Origin: Vibrio sinaloensis
GTDB lineage: Bacteria > Pseudomonadota > Gammaproteobacteria > Enterobacterales > Vibrionaceae
Length of the DNA stretch: 64,000 nucleotides
Assembly (NCBI RefSeq): GCF_023195835.1
Contig: NZ_CP096199.1
Coordinates: 1,488,001 to 1,552,000, forward strand
Direction of reading: 5' to 3'
The translations under genes and the position numbers were made by a program. This document shows positions 44,960 to 56,100 of the stretch, one piece after another. Every line of letters begins with the position of its first letter. Within the stretch, counting starts at the first letter, position 1. The notes below the pieces were generated by a model, which saw nothing but the letters and a program-made list of their open reading frames with translations, was not told where the DNA came from and ran no database searches.

Positions 44960-46570
44960 CTATTTTCGACGTAAACCAATAAAACCCAGTACCGTCAATA
45001 ATATAAGTCCTAAACTACCGCCCTGGCGAGAAATCGTGCTTTGAACAACTGGACGAGGTGTGATATCCGCTGCGGTTTGCCCTGCTATCGGCACCAACTT
45101 CACACCAACTAATGTCGCGTCAGTGCTACATGCCGCATTGACAGCCTCGCTATCATAGCCACCAGCACAGTAATAAGCCGTAGCAGCGATAACACCCGCA
45201 TCATTGATGTCAGCCGCCTCAATAATGCGGAACTGGTTATTGTTTTGCGTCGCACCATCTCCACTAGTCAAGTCATCTAGGTAACGAGCTTGGCCGCCTA
45301 GTGGCGCTGGATTATTGTTAGAATGGGCTGACGCACCCAGGTTGACAATAAACGCCCTTTTGGCTCTCGGTCTACCATTGATCTCCTTACTGGTTTCGTA
45401 GTCAATGGTGCCAACTAAGTCATTGCTGTTATTGATTGCCCCCACTTGGCCATTCACGCCACTAAAGAAGATTCCGCCACTAAGTGCTTTGTATGTCGGG
45501 TTGTTCAAATCATCAACATAGAACAGAGTATTGGCGTAAGCACCGTTTAAAGCTTGGTTCAATTTGGCGCTGCCGACGGCAATACCATTCTCATTGACAG
45601 TGTGTAGACTTTGGCTGGCATACTCAGTTAAGGCGTACGGAAAGCCTGTGACAGAGCGTTTGGTCCAGCTTGAACCGTCACTCGACTCAAATACACTCGC
45701 AGTAAATCGTACGTCTGATGCAGAGTTGTATCCTACTGCGTAGAGTTTAGAGTTAAAGACCGTTATATCGCGCGCGCTGCCCTGTGCTAGGTAATTGCCA
45801 TTCACCGCACCACCATCCCAGCCAATGGTCGCTTCAAGGACATTGTCTTTCCAAATCGCGGCATTTGAGTTGTTAGAGATCGAGCTACCAGCATAAGCTG
45901 TCGACACACTACCAACAGTATAAGTCGCATTGCCACTTCCGTTATCGAACTCGACGCTATCCCAAGCGCGCGACTCCTTGTTACTTGCTAGCGGCAAGTC
46001 TACGCCTGATATAGCTTGGTTAAATGCCACACTGCGGCTTGTACCGGTACGACGGCTACCAATAGCTTCAACGGTAACACCACTTTTGGTTAAACTGTTG
46101 ATGACCGAGTTTTCACCGTAAACCTGATTAGTATCGATGTAAGTCAGTGACCCTTGATAGTTGCCCGATTTCTCAATTGCATAGCCGTTAGTGTATTGAG
46201 CTGTAGCCCATTCATCACATAACACGCGTGTGTAACCTAGCAAGTTCGAGCAGTAATTGCGAAAGCCGGTCCAATCATCGCCATCATCAAGATAGTCAAA
46301 GCCAAATGGTATGAAGAATGGCGATTCATCACGATACTTAAAGCCCTCGCGATAATTCTTAACTTCGACCGCCATGTTTGATGTGTTTTCAGAACACGCG
46401 CTCGTCCAACATTTATTAGTTTCTGGCGTAACCGCGACACCGTAGGTCTGGCGGCTAGTCGAAGCACCCTCTGGCGCTTGGAGATAAACGTTGTATAGCG
46501 CGGCATGCGCGCCGAATGAAGCCGCAACCGTCGCGGCTAAAGTGGTCAATCTGAACATATTAGATTTCAT
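44960..46570 (-). CDS. DUF3466 exported protein with a GlyGly-CTERM tail
   Basis: The 536-residue protein has a signal peptide (cleavage near SFGAHA, residue 23) and a Ser/Asn-rich extracellular region of the DUF3466 type, with repeated segments about missing values and names typical of HAF-like repeats. The C-terminus is GGSLGLILLTVLGFIGLRRK: a Gly-Gly pair, a hydrophobic helix and a basic end. This is the GlyGly-CTERM signal, processed by rhombosortase and linked to type II secretion in Vibrio. It follows uup by 6 bases. The function is unknown. Confidence 0.85.
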   Translation of the reverse strand: MKSNMFRLTTLAATVAASFGAHAALYNVYLQAPEGASTSRQTYGVAVTPETNKCWTSACSENTSNMAVEVKNYREGFKYRDESPFFIPFGFDYLDDGDDWTGFRNYCSNLLGYTRVLCDEWATAQYTNGYAIEKSGNYQGSLTYIDTNQVYGENSVINSLTKSGVTVEAIGSRRTGTSRSVAFNQAISGVDLPLASNKESRAWDSVEFDNGSGNATYTVGSVSTAYAGSSISNNSNAAIWKDNVLEATIGWDGGAVNGNYLAQGSARDITVFNSKLYAVGYNSASDVRFTASVFESSDGSSWTKRSVTGFPYALTEYASQSLHTVNENGIAVGSAKLNQALNGAYANTLFYVDDLNNPTYKALSGGIFFSGVNGQVGAINNSNDLVGTIDYETSKEINGRPRAKRAFIVNLGASAHSNNNPAPLGGQARYLDDLTSGDGATQNNNQFRIIEAADINDAGVIAATAYYCAGGYDSEAVNAACSTDATLVGVKLVPIAGQTAADITPRPVVQSTISRQGGSLGLILLTVLGFIGLRRK

Positions 46571-46576
46571 TAACTG

Positions 46577-48493
46577 TTAACTTTCCTGTTGCATCGCTTC
46601 AAGCTCTTCCCAGCGCTCAAAAGCAATTTCCAACTGCTGCTCTGTTTCAGCGAGTTGCTCTAGTACGGGTTGTGTTTGATCCACAGGTTTGGAGAAAAAT
46701 TCCGCGCTGTTGACTTGTTGTTGCAATTGCTCGATCTGGCTTTCTAGCTGCTCAAGTTTCGCCGGCAGCCCTTCTAACTCTCTTTGCAGTTTATAAGATA
46801 ACTTCTTCGGCTTGTTGTTTACCGAAGCAGATTTGGGAGTTTGCTCAACCTGCTTCTCTGTTTTCGCTGGTTTTTCGTCCTGGCGCGCTTTACGGGTTTG
46901 CTGCCTTTGTTGCTGGGCGTCGTGATATCCACCAACAAACTCTTCAATCACACCGTTTCCTTCAAAAATCCAGCTGGTTGTCACGGTATTATCAACAAAC
47001 TGGCGATCGTGACTCACGAGCAATAGTGTGCCCTGATAATTGGCAAGCAAATCTTCTAAAAGTTCCAAAGTTTCGATATCAAGATCGTTGGTTGGCTCAT
47101 CAAGAACCAACAAGTTGTTCGGTTTTAAGAAGATACGCGCCAACAATAGACGGTTTTTCTCCCCACCAGACAGCGCCTTGACCGGTGTACGTGCACGCTT
47201 GGGTGCAAACAGAAAATCTTGTAGGTAACTGAGTGCATGACGTTGACGTCCGCCAACCATCACTTCTTGTTTGCCGTCTGCCAGATTATCAATCACGGAT
47301 TTGTCAGGATCCAACACCTCGCGATACTGATCGAAATACGCAACTTCAAGTTTCGTTCCACAGTGCAGACGGCCTGACTCTGGCTCAAGCTCACCGAGCA
47401 ACAACTTAAGTAACGTACTCTTACCACAGCCATTTGGACCAATTAGCGCAATACGGTCGCCACGCATAATGTTAAACGAGAAATCTTTAACAATTGAGCG
47501 TCCATCTATGCCGTAGTTGATATGTTGCGCTTCGAACACTATCTTACCTGAGCGTGCAGCATCATCGATTTGGATATTGGCTTTACCCTGCACTTCGCGG
47601 CGATCTTGACGCTCCTCACGCAGTTTCTTCAGTGCTCTGACACGCCCTTCGTTGCGCGTTCGGCGCGCTTTAATACCTTGACGAATCCAGACCTCTTCTT
47701 GAGCGAGCTTTTTGTCGAACTCGGCGTTCTGCATCTCTTCAACGCGCAGCATCTCTTCCTTCTCGATGAGATAGTTATCGTAGTCGCCAGGAAACGAAGC
47801 TAGTTTACCGCGGTCGAGATCGACAATCCGAGTCGCCATCGATTTAATAAAGGCGCGGTCATGAGAAATAAAGATAATAGACCCACGAAAATCCTTCAAA
47901 AAGGTTTCGAGCCACTCAATAGTGGTCACATCAAGGTGGTTGGTCGGCTCATCAAGAAGCAGAACATCTGGATCGCAAACCAACGCGCGCGCTAGCGCCG
48001 CTTTACGCTGCCAACCACCGGACAAATCGGTCAACTTGGTGTGACCTTCGAGCTTTAATGCACCAAGTACGTTTTTGATTCGATCTTCAAAACGCCAGGC
48101 ACCAGAATGCTCCAGTTGCTCTTGGATACGCGCCAGTTTGTTGATATTTTGCTCTGATGGGTCAACCGCAATCAGATCAAGCTGATCTTGATAGATCTTA
48201 ATCTGTTCACCAATACCCGCTAGGCCGCCAGAGACATAATCAAAAACGGTGCCTTCTTGGTTGCGCGGTGGATCTTGCTCAAGACGCGACACGACCACGT
48301 CTTGGGTAACAGTAAGCTTACCGTCATCTATGACCACTTCACCGGCCAGTACTTTCATTAGGGTGGATTTGCCTGCGCCATTGCGCCCTACTAGACACAC
48401 ACGTTCATTTTCTTGAAGAGCGAAATCTGCATTGTCGAGTAAAGGATGATCACCATAGGCGAGCAACCCGCTATTAATTGTCAGTAATGCCAT
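46577..48493 (-). CDS. uup: ABC-F family ATPase Uup
   Basis: The 638-residue soluble protein has two ABC domains with Walker A GRNGAGKST (near 36) and GPNGCGKST (near 351), signatures LSGGWQRK and LSGGEKNR, and Walker B LLLDEPTNHLD and LVLDEPTNDLD. A C-terminal coiled coil (about 560-635), which binds DNA in E. coli Uup, is present. Uup acts on ribosomes and affects transposon excision. It overlaps the upstream glutaredoxin-like gene by 20 bases. Confidence 0.95.
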   Translation of the reverse strand: MALLTINSGLLAYGDHPLLDNADFALQENERVCLVGRNGAGKSTLMKVLAGEVVIDDGKLTVTQDVVVSRLEQDPPRNQEGTVFDYVSGGLAGIGEQIKIYQDQLDLIAVDPSEQNINKLARIQEQLEHSGAWRFEDRIKNVLGALKLEGHTKLTDLSGGWQRKAALARALVCDPDVLLLDEPTNHLDVTTIEWLETFLKDFRGSIIFISHDRAFIKSMATRIVDLDRGKLASFPGDYDNYLIEKEEMLRVEEMQNAEFDKKLAQEEVWIRQGIKARRTRNEGRVRALKKLREERQDRREVQGKANIQIDDAARSGKIVFEAQHINYGIDGRSIVKDFSFNIMRGDRIALIGPNGCGKSTLLKLLLGELEPESGRLHCGTKLEVAYFDQYREVLDPDKSVIDNLADGKQEVMVGGRQRHALSYLQDFLFAPKRARTPVKALSGGEKNRLLLARIFLKPNNLLVLDEPTNDLDIETLELLEDLLANYQGTLLLVSHDRQFVDNTVTTSWIFEGNGVIEEFVGGYHDAQQQRQQTRKARQDEKPAKTEKQVEQTPKSASVNNKPKKLSYKLQRELEGLPAKLEQLESQIEQLQQQVNSAEFFSKPVDQTQPVLEQLAETEQQLEIAFERWEELEAMQQES

Positions 48494-48713
48494 TATTTTC
48501 TAACCAAATTTGTAATTGTTCCAAATCAAACGGCCAACTTAACTCGTTACCCTGATATCTAAGTACCGGAATTGTGACACCGTAACGAGAGAATAACTCA
48601 TCGTCGAATGCAATATCGACAATCTCGACTTGGTCTGAAATGTGGAGTTGTTGTGTCAGGGCAAATGCCATCTCACAAAGATGGCACCCTTCTGTACTGT
48701 ATAACGTAATCAC
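48474..48713 (-). CDS. Glutaredoxin-like protein
   Basis: The 79-residue protein has a thioredoxin-fold start with the CxxC motif in TEGCHLCEMA (Cys10, Cys13) and a cis-Pro segment TIPVLRY, as in the glutaredoxin-like DUF836 family. The substrate is unknown. It lies between rlmL, 7 bases upstream, and uup, which it overlaps. Confidence 0.87.
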   Translation of the reverse strand: MITLYSTEGCHLCEMAFALTQQLHISDQVEIVDIAFDDELFSRYGVTIPVLRYQGNELSWPFDLEQLQIWLENNGITDN

Positions 48714-48720
48714 GTCAACG

Positions 48721-50844
48721 TTATTCCTTGTGTGTTATCACCCAGCAGTTGTGGATATGCTTGTTACGCGCAAAATCCGTGGGTAGCGTTTGGTGAGAAA
48801 TGTTCTTCGCTGTCAAACCAACATCGTCTAGTGCCTCTAAATCCATCTTGAAGTGACGCTTATTGTTCGAGAACACTATGGTACCGCCCGCTCTCAATAG
48901 ACGTTTAAGCTGAGTCATCAACTGAATATGATCACGCTGAACATCGAAAGACTGCTCCATGCGCTTCGAATTAGAAAATGTGGGTGGATCGATAAAGATC
49001 AAGTCAAACTGGGCGGTCGACTTTTCTAACCATTGCAGACAATCCGCTTGCTCGAAACGATGTTGTCGGCCCACTTGGCCATTCAACTTCATGTTTTCTT
49101 TTGCCCACTCGAGATACGTATTAGACATATCGACAGTCGTAGTTGACTTTGCGCCGCCACAAGCGGCATGAACTGTCGCAGAGCCGGTATAAGCAAATAA
49201 GTTGAGGAAATCTTTTCCTGCAGCCATCTCTCCGAGTTTACGGCGAGTGATTTTGTGATCGAGGAACAAACCGGTGTCAAGGTAATCATGCAGATTCACA
49301 ATTAGCTTTACACCATATTCGTTGATGGTGAGCGTCTCTGACTGTTGAGCTAACTTTTGGTATTGGGCGCGGCCTTTTTGCTTTTCGCGAACTTTTAGCA
49401 CCACTTTATTCGCGTCTGTATCGGTAACCTGAATGGCAGCGCGAATAATATCGGTCAAACGTCGCTTCGCCTTCTCTTCTGGGATGTTTTTCGGTGCTGC
49501 GTATTCTTGAATCACTAAATGATCGAGGTAAACGTCAATTGCTACGTTGTACTCTGGTAAATCCGCATCATAAATACGGTAGCAGTCCAACTGCTCTTTA
49601 CGCGCCCATTTTGAAATCTTGCTTAAGTTTTTCTTGAGTCGATTCGAAAAGTCAGGCGCAACCAATGACTCAGTGACACTGTCACCAGAGTTGTTGGCCT
49701 GTCGGGCACTGATCGAGTAGTTCTTTTGGTGACACGGTAACGCACCATTGTTCAGTTTGAACTGTTTGTCTGCACGCATACGCAAACAACTTAGCAACTC
49801 GTCTGAGCTTGAAAAAATCGACGCTTGGCAACCCCCAAACTCGGCCTTGAGCTCGGCACCAAACGCAGTATAGAGCGCAATCAGACCTGGATGTGTACCC
49901 AATCGCTCACCATAAGGCGGGTTACACACTATCACACCATTTTCAAATGAGGCTGGGCGTTTAAGCTTGGCGGCATCACCAAGTTCAAACTCAATTAAGC
50001 CGTCAACACCAGCTCGACGAGCGTTATCACGGGCCGTCTTGAGCACGCGAGCATCATTATCGAAGCCGTAGAACTTAGCGTCAACTTTCTTGACACCTCT
50101 TCTAGCTTGCACACTGGCTTCAGATTTAATTTCAGCCCAAGTTTCCGGCTCAAAATCGTCAAGCGCCTCAAATCCCCACTGCGGACGATTTACACCCGGT
50201 GCCATATTCGCCGCCATCATCGCCGCTTCAATCAATAACGTTCCTGAGCCACACATAGGGTCAAGCAATGACTTTTCTGCACTCCATCCGCTACGCAGGA
50301 TAATCGCCGCAGCAAGGGTTTCTCTTAACGGAGCTCGACCTGATTCTGAGCGATAGCCACGCTGATGAAGACCGCCACCCACCATGTCGACACCCAAGAT
50401 AGCCTTATCACGATGCAAGCGAACATGAACGCGAAGATCCGCTTGATCTTTACTGATCGACGGTCTTGGCAGGTTCTTTTTCTCAAAACTATCCACTATC
50501 GCATCTTTAACTTTCATCGCGCCATACTGGCTGTTGCGGATTTCGCGGTTGGTACCATTGAAATCAACCACCAGTTTTTTACTGCTATCAAACTGATTCA
50601 CCCAGTTGACCGCAGAAGCAGCGAGATAAAGATCCATATCATCGTTACAGGTGAATTCCGATAGCACGCGTACAAACCTTGAAGCCAAGCGACTCCACAA
50701 GCAAACGCGATAAATCTGTTCATTCGTCGCTTTAAAGCGAACCCCTGCTTGGACCGGTTTTGCGTCGTTTATTCCAAGCTTAGTGAGCTCGTCGACTAAC
50801 AGGTTTTCCAGCCCGTTCGAAGTAACAGCAAGATATTGATGCAT
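48721..50844 (-). CDS. rlmL: 23S rRNA methyltransferase RlmL (RlmKL fusion)
   Basis: The 707-residue bifunctional enzyme makes m2G2445 (N-terminal RlmL half) and m7G2069 (C-terminal RlmK half) in 23S rRNA. It has a THUMP domain (about 45-155), the first SAM domain with [14 protein letters not shown] and NPPYGERL, and the second with [14 protein letters not shown] and [12 protein letters not shown] chose the ATG at 50844 ([16 protein letters not shown]), which aligns with the E. coli start. An exact matS site lies inside. Confidence 0.95.
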   Translation of the reverse strand: MHQYLAVTSNGLENLLVDELTKLGINDAKPVQAGVRFKATNEQIYRVCLWSRLASRFVRVLSEFTCNDDMDLYLAASAVNWVNQFDSSKKLVVDFNGTNREIRNSQYGAMKVKDAIVDSFEKKNLPRPSISKDQADLRVHVRLHRDKAILGVDMVGGGLHQRGYRSESGRAPLRETLAAAIILRSGWSAEKSLLDPMCGSGTLLIEAAMMAANMAPGVNRPQWGFEALDDFEPETWAEIKSEASVQARRGVKKVDAKFYGFDNDARVLKTARDNARRAGVDGLIEFELGDAAKLKRPASFENGVIVCNPPYGERLGTHPGLIALYTAFGAELKAEFGGCQASIFSSSDELLSCLRMRADKQFKLNNGALPCHQKNYSISARQANNSGDSVTESLVAPDFSNRLKKNLSKISKWARKEQLDCYRIYDADLPEYNVAIDVYLDHLVIQEYAAPKNIPEEKAKRRLTDIIRAAIQVTDTDANKVVLKVREKQKGRAQYQKLAQQSETLTINEYGVKLIVNLHDYLDTGLFLDHKITRRKLGEMAAGKDFLNLFAYTGSATVHAACGGAKSTTTVDMSNTYLEWAKENMKLNGQVGRQHRFEQADCLQWLEKSTAQFDLIFIDPPTFSNSKRMEQSFDVQRDHIQLMTQLKRLLRAGGTIVFSNNKRHFKMDLEALDDVGLTAKNISHQTLPTDFARNKHIHNCWVITHKE
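49673..49685. promoter_or_regulatory. matS site inside rlmL
   Basis: GTGACACTGTCAC matches GTGACRNYGTCAC exactly. Confidence 0.8.
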
Positions 50845-51042
50845 AGTGATGTTTTGATTCTCTAAAAAATGACCCCGCATTATACCTGACTCGATTAGTT
50901 ACTGTTAGCGCAAAGCCTAAATTCATCGTCAAACAAACAGCATTTGTTCGATTTCCCACCAAATCTCAACGGATTTTATTGATGGGCGCAGCTAGGTAAG
51001 TCCGCTCGCAATTTTTACCATTTATTGGGCCCTAAAAGCGAA

Positions 51043-51058
51043 GTGAATACTTATTCAC
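51043..51058. promoter_or_regulatory. Perfect palindrome resembling an ArgR box
   Basis: GTGAATACTTATTCAC has 7-bp perfect arms, and the core TGAAT-N4-ATTCA fits the ARG box apart from one C in the centre. It lies about 200 bases upstream of rlmL. No arginine gene is near, so the role is uncertain. Confidence 0.4.
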
Positions 51059-51277
51059 ACCAAATTTGGTCTATACCAGAAGGTGATTTACAGTGTAATT
51101 TTGCTACAAAATAGAGAGAAATGAGGAATTATGATGACAATGAAGAGAGCTTCGCCCTGTTTTTAGGCTGATTGCGAGCGTGTTAAACGAGTGAATTTTG
51201 AACACATCTCACAATTGAGATACGAATCGAGGGGCAAAAACACAGGTTTAATCGCTCAGTGCACGTGGAGAATAGGC

Positions 51278-51304
51278 AAAAAAAAGCCAGCTATATAAGC
51301 TGGC
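51278..51304 (-). terminator. Terminator of zapC
   Basis: GCCAGCT / AGCTGGC with a 5-base loop is followed on the minus strand by eight T residues. Confidence 0.92.
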
Positions 51305-51338
51305 AGGAAATGAAACGAAGGAACGATAAATAAATGGA

Positions 51339-51884
51339 TTATCCAACCAGAGCAATGGGTTGAACAGAAAAATGGTGGTTACATATCTCGAAACGGTCAT
51401 GCATTACTTTTATGGCTTGGCCGAACGCTAGGGCTTTACTGCCATTGAGCTGAAAGGCCTCCAATCCGACAAACGCGCACAAGCTGGCAGACTCTCCCAC
51501 TTCTAACACCATAAAGTACCCATCGCTGAAGTCATTGCATAGGCGAACCAAATCGCCTTCTTCAGGGGTATCACAGCCGCTACTCAAGCTGTCAAAAAAC
51601 CAGCTTTTCGGTTGAACAGGTTTGTGAAAACGCTTAGCAGCGACACAATATAATGCTAGTTCGGCTTGTCTTGGCTCGGTTAATCCCAGTAGAGCGACCT
51701 GCTCTTTGTATGTTTGATAGGCAGACGCATCATCTACTGAAAACTCGTTTACGCCAATGGCGCAATCAACGACCAGTTTCCGTGCGAGATTGGTTTTGAA
51801 TACCATGTTATCACCCAGATCGAGCATCAGGTGCCCTTCTGAATCATCATAGTACCAAGTCCATTTGTCACTGGGTTTAAGCAT
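51339..51884 (-). CDS. zapC: Cell division protein ZapC
   Basis: ZapC binds FtsZ and stabilises protofilament bundles. The 181-residue product has the family start (KPSDKWTWYYDDSEGHLMLDLGDNM, positions about 51807-51880) and the central VQPKSWFFDS. It lies beside pyrD, as in E. coli. An exact matS site lies between the two genes. Confidence 0.93.
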   Translation of the reverse strand: MLKPSDKWTWYYDDSEGHLMLDLGDNMVFKTNLARKLVVDCAIGVNEFSVDDASAYQTYKEQVALLGLTEPRQAELALYCVAAKRFHKPVQPKSWFFDSLSSGCDTPEEGDLVRLCNDFSDGYFMVLEVGESASLCAFVGLEAFQLNGSKALAFGQAIKVMHDRFEICNHHFSVQPIALVG

Positions 51885-52037
51885 CGTTCCATCTCTTATT
51901 TTTTGGTGAATTTAGGTAAAACGCTTAATTACCTCGCCAAGCAATATTTCGATTTTATGTACTGTTGGACGAAAAAAAAGAGGAAATGATTTCTCATTTC
52001 CTCTTCAAATGCTCAAATTAAAACCAAGGTGTATAGT

Positions 52038-52050
52038 GTGACAATGTCAC
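52038..52050. promoter_or_regulatory. matS site between zapC and pyrD
   Basis: GTGACAATGTCAC matches GTGACRNYGTCAC exactly. It is the only exact matS of this window outside a gene. Confidence 0.82.
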
Positions 52051-52080
52051 TTAAATCCTTGATAAACTTTATGTTTGAGT

Positions 52081-53091
52081 TTAGATATTTTTGACAATAT
52101 CACTAACCAACCCCGGGCCTTTGTAGATAAAGCCAGAGTAAACTTGAACCAGTTCAGCACCTGCCATCAACTTTTCTTTGGCCGCGACATAACAATCGAT
52201 GCCGCCTACCCCGATGATCGGCACTTGACCTTGAAGCTCTTGATGTAAACGTCGAACCACTTCTGTACTTCTTGACTGTACAGGTCGACCGCTTAACCCA
52301 CCCGCCTCATTTGCGTGCTTCATGCCTTCAACAATAGAACGATCTAATGTGGTGTTGGTCGCAATGACACCGTCAATATTATTTTTGATCAATGACTGAC
52401 AGATTTGGCTAATTTCATCGTCACTAAGATCCGGCGCGATCTTCAATGCCAATGGAACATATTTATCGTGTAGCTTAGCAAGTTCCGCTTGTTTTTGTTT
52501 TAGTTCACCAAGCAGTTCGTCAAGGGCTTCCCCGTATTGAAGGCTTCTCAATCCAGGCGTGTTAGGTGAAGAAATATTGACCGCAATGTAGTCAGCGTAC
52601 AAATAGACTTTATCCATACAGATCAGATAGTCTTCTGCGCCCTTTTCAATGGGAGTATCTTTGTTCTTACCAATATTAATGCCAAGTACACAGTTGTATT
52701 TGGCCTTCTTGACATTTTCGACTAGGTTATCAACACCTAAGTTATTGAAACCCATGCGGTTAATAATGCCTTCAGCTTCCACTAGGCGAAATAGTCTTGG
52801 TTTATCATTACCCGATTGCGGACGCGGTGTTACCGTACCCACTTCGACAAAACCAAAGCCCATCGCGTCAAATGCTTCAATGCACTCACCGTTTTTATCT
52901 AATCCTGCAGCCAAACCCACTGGATTACGGAAAGTCAGCCCCATACATTCGACTGGTCGATGTGGTAACTGTTGACGATATAAAAGATCGAGTGGTGTTC
53001 CCGTAAAACGTTTGAAATTTTGGATTGCGAGATCGTGTGCCTTTTCGGCATCGAGTTGGAAAAAGCCAGTTCTGGCTAGACGGTAAAGCAT
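52081..53091 (-). CDS. pyrD: Dihydroorotate dehydrogenase (class 2) PyrD
   Basis: PyrD oxidises dihydroorotate to orotate with quinone as acceptor, at the inner membrane. The 336-residue enzyme has the class 2 N-terminal helix ([16 protein letters not shown]), [12 protein letters not shown], the catalytic-Ser region [24 protein letters not shown], and the FMN site [23 protein letters not shown] stretch (positions 52125-52205). Confidence 0.97.
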   Translation of the reverse strand: MLYRLARTGFFQLDAEKAHDLAIQNFKRFTGTPLDLLYRQQLPHRPVECMGLTFRNPVGLAAGLDKNGECIEAFDAMGFGFVEVGTVTPRPQSGNDKPRLFRLVEAEGIINRMGFNNLGVDNLVENVKKAKYNCVLGINIGKNKDTPIEKGAEDYLICMDKVYLYADYIAVNISSPNTPGLRSLQYGEALDELLGELKQKQAELAKLHDKYVPLALKIAPDLSDDEISQICQSLIKNNIDGVIATNTTLDRSIVEGMKHANEAGGLSGRPVQSRSTEVVRRLHQELQGQVPIIGVGGIDCYVAAKEKLMAGAELVQVYSGFIYKGPGLVSDIVKNI

Positions 53092-53104
53092 TGTGCCTCC
53101 GAAA

Positions 53105-53130
53105 GAAAAAAGCCCCGTATAAACGGGGCT
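53105..53130 (-). terminator. Terminator of gdhB
   Basis: AGCCCCGT / ACGGGGCT with a 4-base loop is followed on the minus strand by TTTTTTC. It lies between the NAD-glutamate dehydrogenase stop and the pyrD start. Confidence 0.9.
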
Positions 53131-53178
53131 GTATTATTAATGGTTTTACCGAATAATTCAACGAATTATAGCAATCGT

Positions 53179-56100
53179 TTACTCAATGGCTGAACAGTTT
53201 AGGTTGAGCAACATCAGCTCGCGTAGTGCAACAGAGAACTTAGCGAACTCATGGACCGAACCTACCTTGAACTCATTGAGAATATTTTCCCAACGATGTA
53301 GCGAGACTTCATTGGCAACAATCCACTCATCTAACGCTTTCATGACATCGAGATCTTCCGGTGCGCATGAACAGCTTAACACTTGACCTGTCAACTGGCG
53401 CTGTTGCCAATCGAGATCCTCACGGAATGCTGCTCGAGCCAAAGCTTGCCAGTTGTTGTCGACTGCCTGACCATTGATCTGTTTCAAGAACCAGTGCAGT
53501 GACAAACGATCGCCCAAGTTGTAGTACAGTTTGGCCGTTTGCTCGACAGTTTTGCCTTTTTCACGGGCCACTGTGGATATATCCAGTACAGAGTATAGGC
53601 TTGATAGACGCGCAACATAGTTCGCCAATTGCTCACTCATGCCCTGTTCAATCCATGCTTGAGCCATGTCGTTGTGCTCCTCAACTTCCGAAGGCACCAA
53701 CATGTCATCAAGATGAGTTTTAATGATTTCCACATCCGCTTGATAAAGCTCGATCAAGGCTTGGACTGACTGCTTACCCTTACGATTGCGCAGTAACCAG
53801 CGTGACAAACGACGCAATGTACGACGCACATAAAAGATCATATCGTATTGAGCTTCAGTGGTCGCTTGGTTATCCAGCTTGCGGATCTCTTCAAGCACAG
53901 TACCAAGACCAAAGATTTCTCGCGATGCCGCATACGCATTAGCAATATCGACAACGTTAGCACCAGTCTCTTCTTGCAGACGGGTGACAAAGTTACATCC
54001 CATTTCGTTGACCATTTGGTTGGCCAAGGCCGTTGCGATAATTTCAGCGCGTAGTGGATGATTATCCATTTGCTGCGAATAGTTACGGCGTAACTCTGTT
54101 GGGAAGTAATTCACCAGTTGCTGTGCGTGGAATGCATCATTGGCAATATCTTCATGAACCAACTCCTCTTTCAGCACCATTTTAGCGTATGCCACGAGTA
54201 CCGACAGTTCTGGGCGGGTTAATGCCATGCCTTGCTTTTCACGCTCAAGGAGAGTCTCGTCGTCAGGAATGTATTCGAGTGCACGGTCTAGATAACCGGC
54301 CTTTTCCATAGTATGGATAAAGCGAATCTGCTCTTTAACCAGAGACGTGCCTTGTTGTTCCGTCACGGAAATCGACTCAGACTGGCAGTACGCATCATCC
54401 AATACGATCTCGCCCACTTCATCTTCCATCGACTCTAAGATCTTGTTGCGCTGTTTCACGGTAAGATCGCCGTTGGCGACCAATCCGTTCAAGAAGATCT
54501 TAATGTTCACTTCGTTATCGGAACAATCTACACCACCGACGTTGTCAACAAAGTCGGTATTGACACGACCACCGTTAAGCGCGTATTCAATACGTCCTAA
54601 CTGAGTCATACCTAAGTTACCGCCTTCGCCCACAACTTTCGCTTTCAAGTCTCGACCATCAATGCGCAATACATCGTTGGCACGGTCGCCAACATCGGTA
54701 TGGGTTTCTGTCGAGGCCTTGACGTACGTACCGATACCGCCATTCCATAACAAATCCACCTTCATCGACAGGATCATTTTGATCAGTTCATTGGGTGCAA
54801 CCGAGGTCTTCTTGGTGCGCAACATTTTCTGAATTTCAGGCGTCAAGCTAATTGATTTAGCACGACGAGAGAAAATGCCACCGCCTTGAGAAATGAGCTC
54901 AGGGTTGTAATCCTCCCAGCTTGAACGAGGTAGGTTGAACAGTCGGTTGCGCTCTTCCCAGCTTGACGCTGAGTCTGGGTTTGGATCAATAAAGATGTGC
55001 ATGTGGTTAAACGCAGCTTGCAGGCGAATATGTTTCGACAACAACATCCCGTTACCAAATACATCCCCTGCCATGTCACCCACACCAATCGCGGTGAAAT
55101 CGGTAGTTTGACAATCGATGCCCATTTCGCGGAAGTGGCGCTTCACTGATTCCCAGCCACCTTTGGCGGTGATACCCATCGCTTTGTGGTCGTAACCATT
55201 CGAGCCACCGGATGCAAAGGCATCACCTAGCCAGAAGTTGTATTCTGCTGACACTGAGTTAGCTAAGTCAGAGAATGTCGCGGTGCCCTTGTCCGCTGCA
55301 ACAACCAAGTACGGATCATCTTCGTCATGACGAACAACGTTCTTTGGATGAACGACTTCACCTTCGATGATGTTATCTGAGACATCAAGTAGCGCGCGAA
55401 TGAAACGCTTGTAACAGCGTTGGCCTTCAGCAAAGATTTCATCACGGCCACTCAACGTGTGCTGACGTTTACAGACGAAACCGCCTTTAGCACCAACCGG
55501 AACGATTACCGTGTTCTTCACTTGCTGCGCTTTAACAAGGCCCAGAATTTCAGTTCGGAAATCTTCTTGACGGTCTGACCAACGCAAACCACCCCTTGCA
55601 ACTTTGCCACCACGTAGATGAACACCTTCGATATCAGGTGCGTAGACAAAGATCTCAAACGCAGGCACCGGTTGTGGGATCTCTGGGATCTCACTTGGCT
55701 TCATCTTCAGTGACAACCAAGGTTTGTGGTTCTTGTCATCGTCTACTTGGTAATAGTTGGTGCGTAAGGTTGCGGTGATCATTTCCATGTAGCGGCGGAT
55801 AATACGATCATCGTCCAAGCTTTCAACATGATCCAACTGCTCAGTAATACGAGCAATCAGCTCAGTTTGTCCTTTCTGGCTGCCTTTGTATTTTGGTTCA
55901 AAGCGCTTAGCAAACAGCTCCACCAGCCCTTTTGCTAGATCTGGATAGTGGCTGAGCGTCTCTTCAATATATTGTTGACTGAATGGGAAGCCAACTTGAC
56001 GCATGTAACGTGCGTACGCGCGAAGTATCGAGATTTCACGTCCAGTGAGAGAAGCGCCAAGCACTAATCGGTTGAAACCATCGCTCTCAAGTTCACCAGC

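Larger units (their letters stand above)
50845..51338. other. 494-base intergenic region upstream of rlmL
   Basis: No supported gene lies here. It contains the palindrome GTGAATACTTATTCAC (51043-51058), which resembles an ArgR box, a possible 11-codon reading frame at 51131-51166 behind a GAGG, and the zapC terminator at 51278. The length is unusual for this compact region. Confidence 0.6.

Noticed and set aside
48574..48586. One-mismatch matS (GTGACACCGTAAC)
   Set aside because: It lies inside the glutaredoxin-like gene and a single mismatch in the fixed half-site is expected to weaken MatP binding. It is not listed as a site.
51131..51166. 11-codon open frame with a GAGG upstream
   Set aside because: It is too short to call a gene without conservation or expression data; kept only as part of an intergenic finding.
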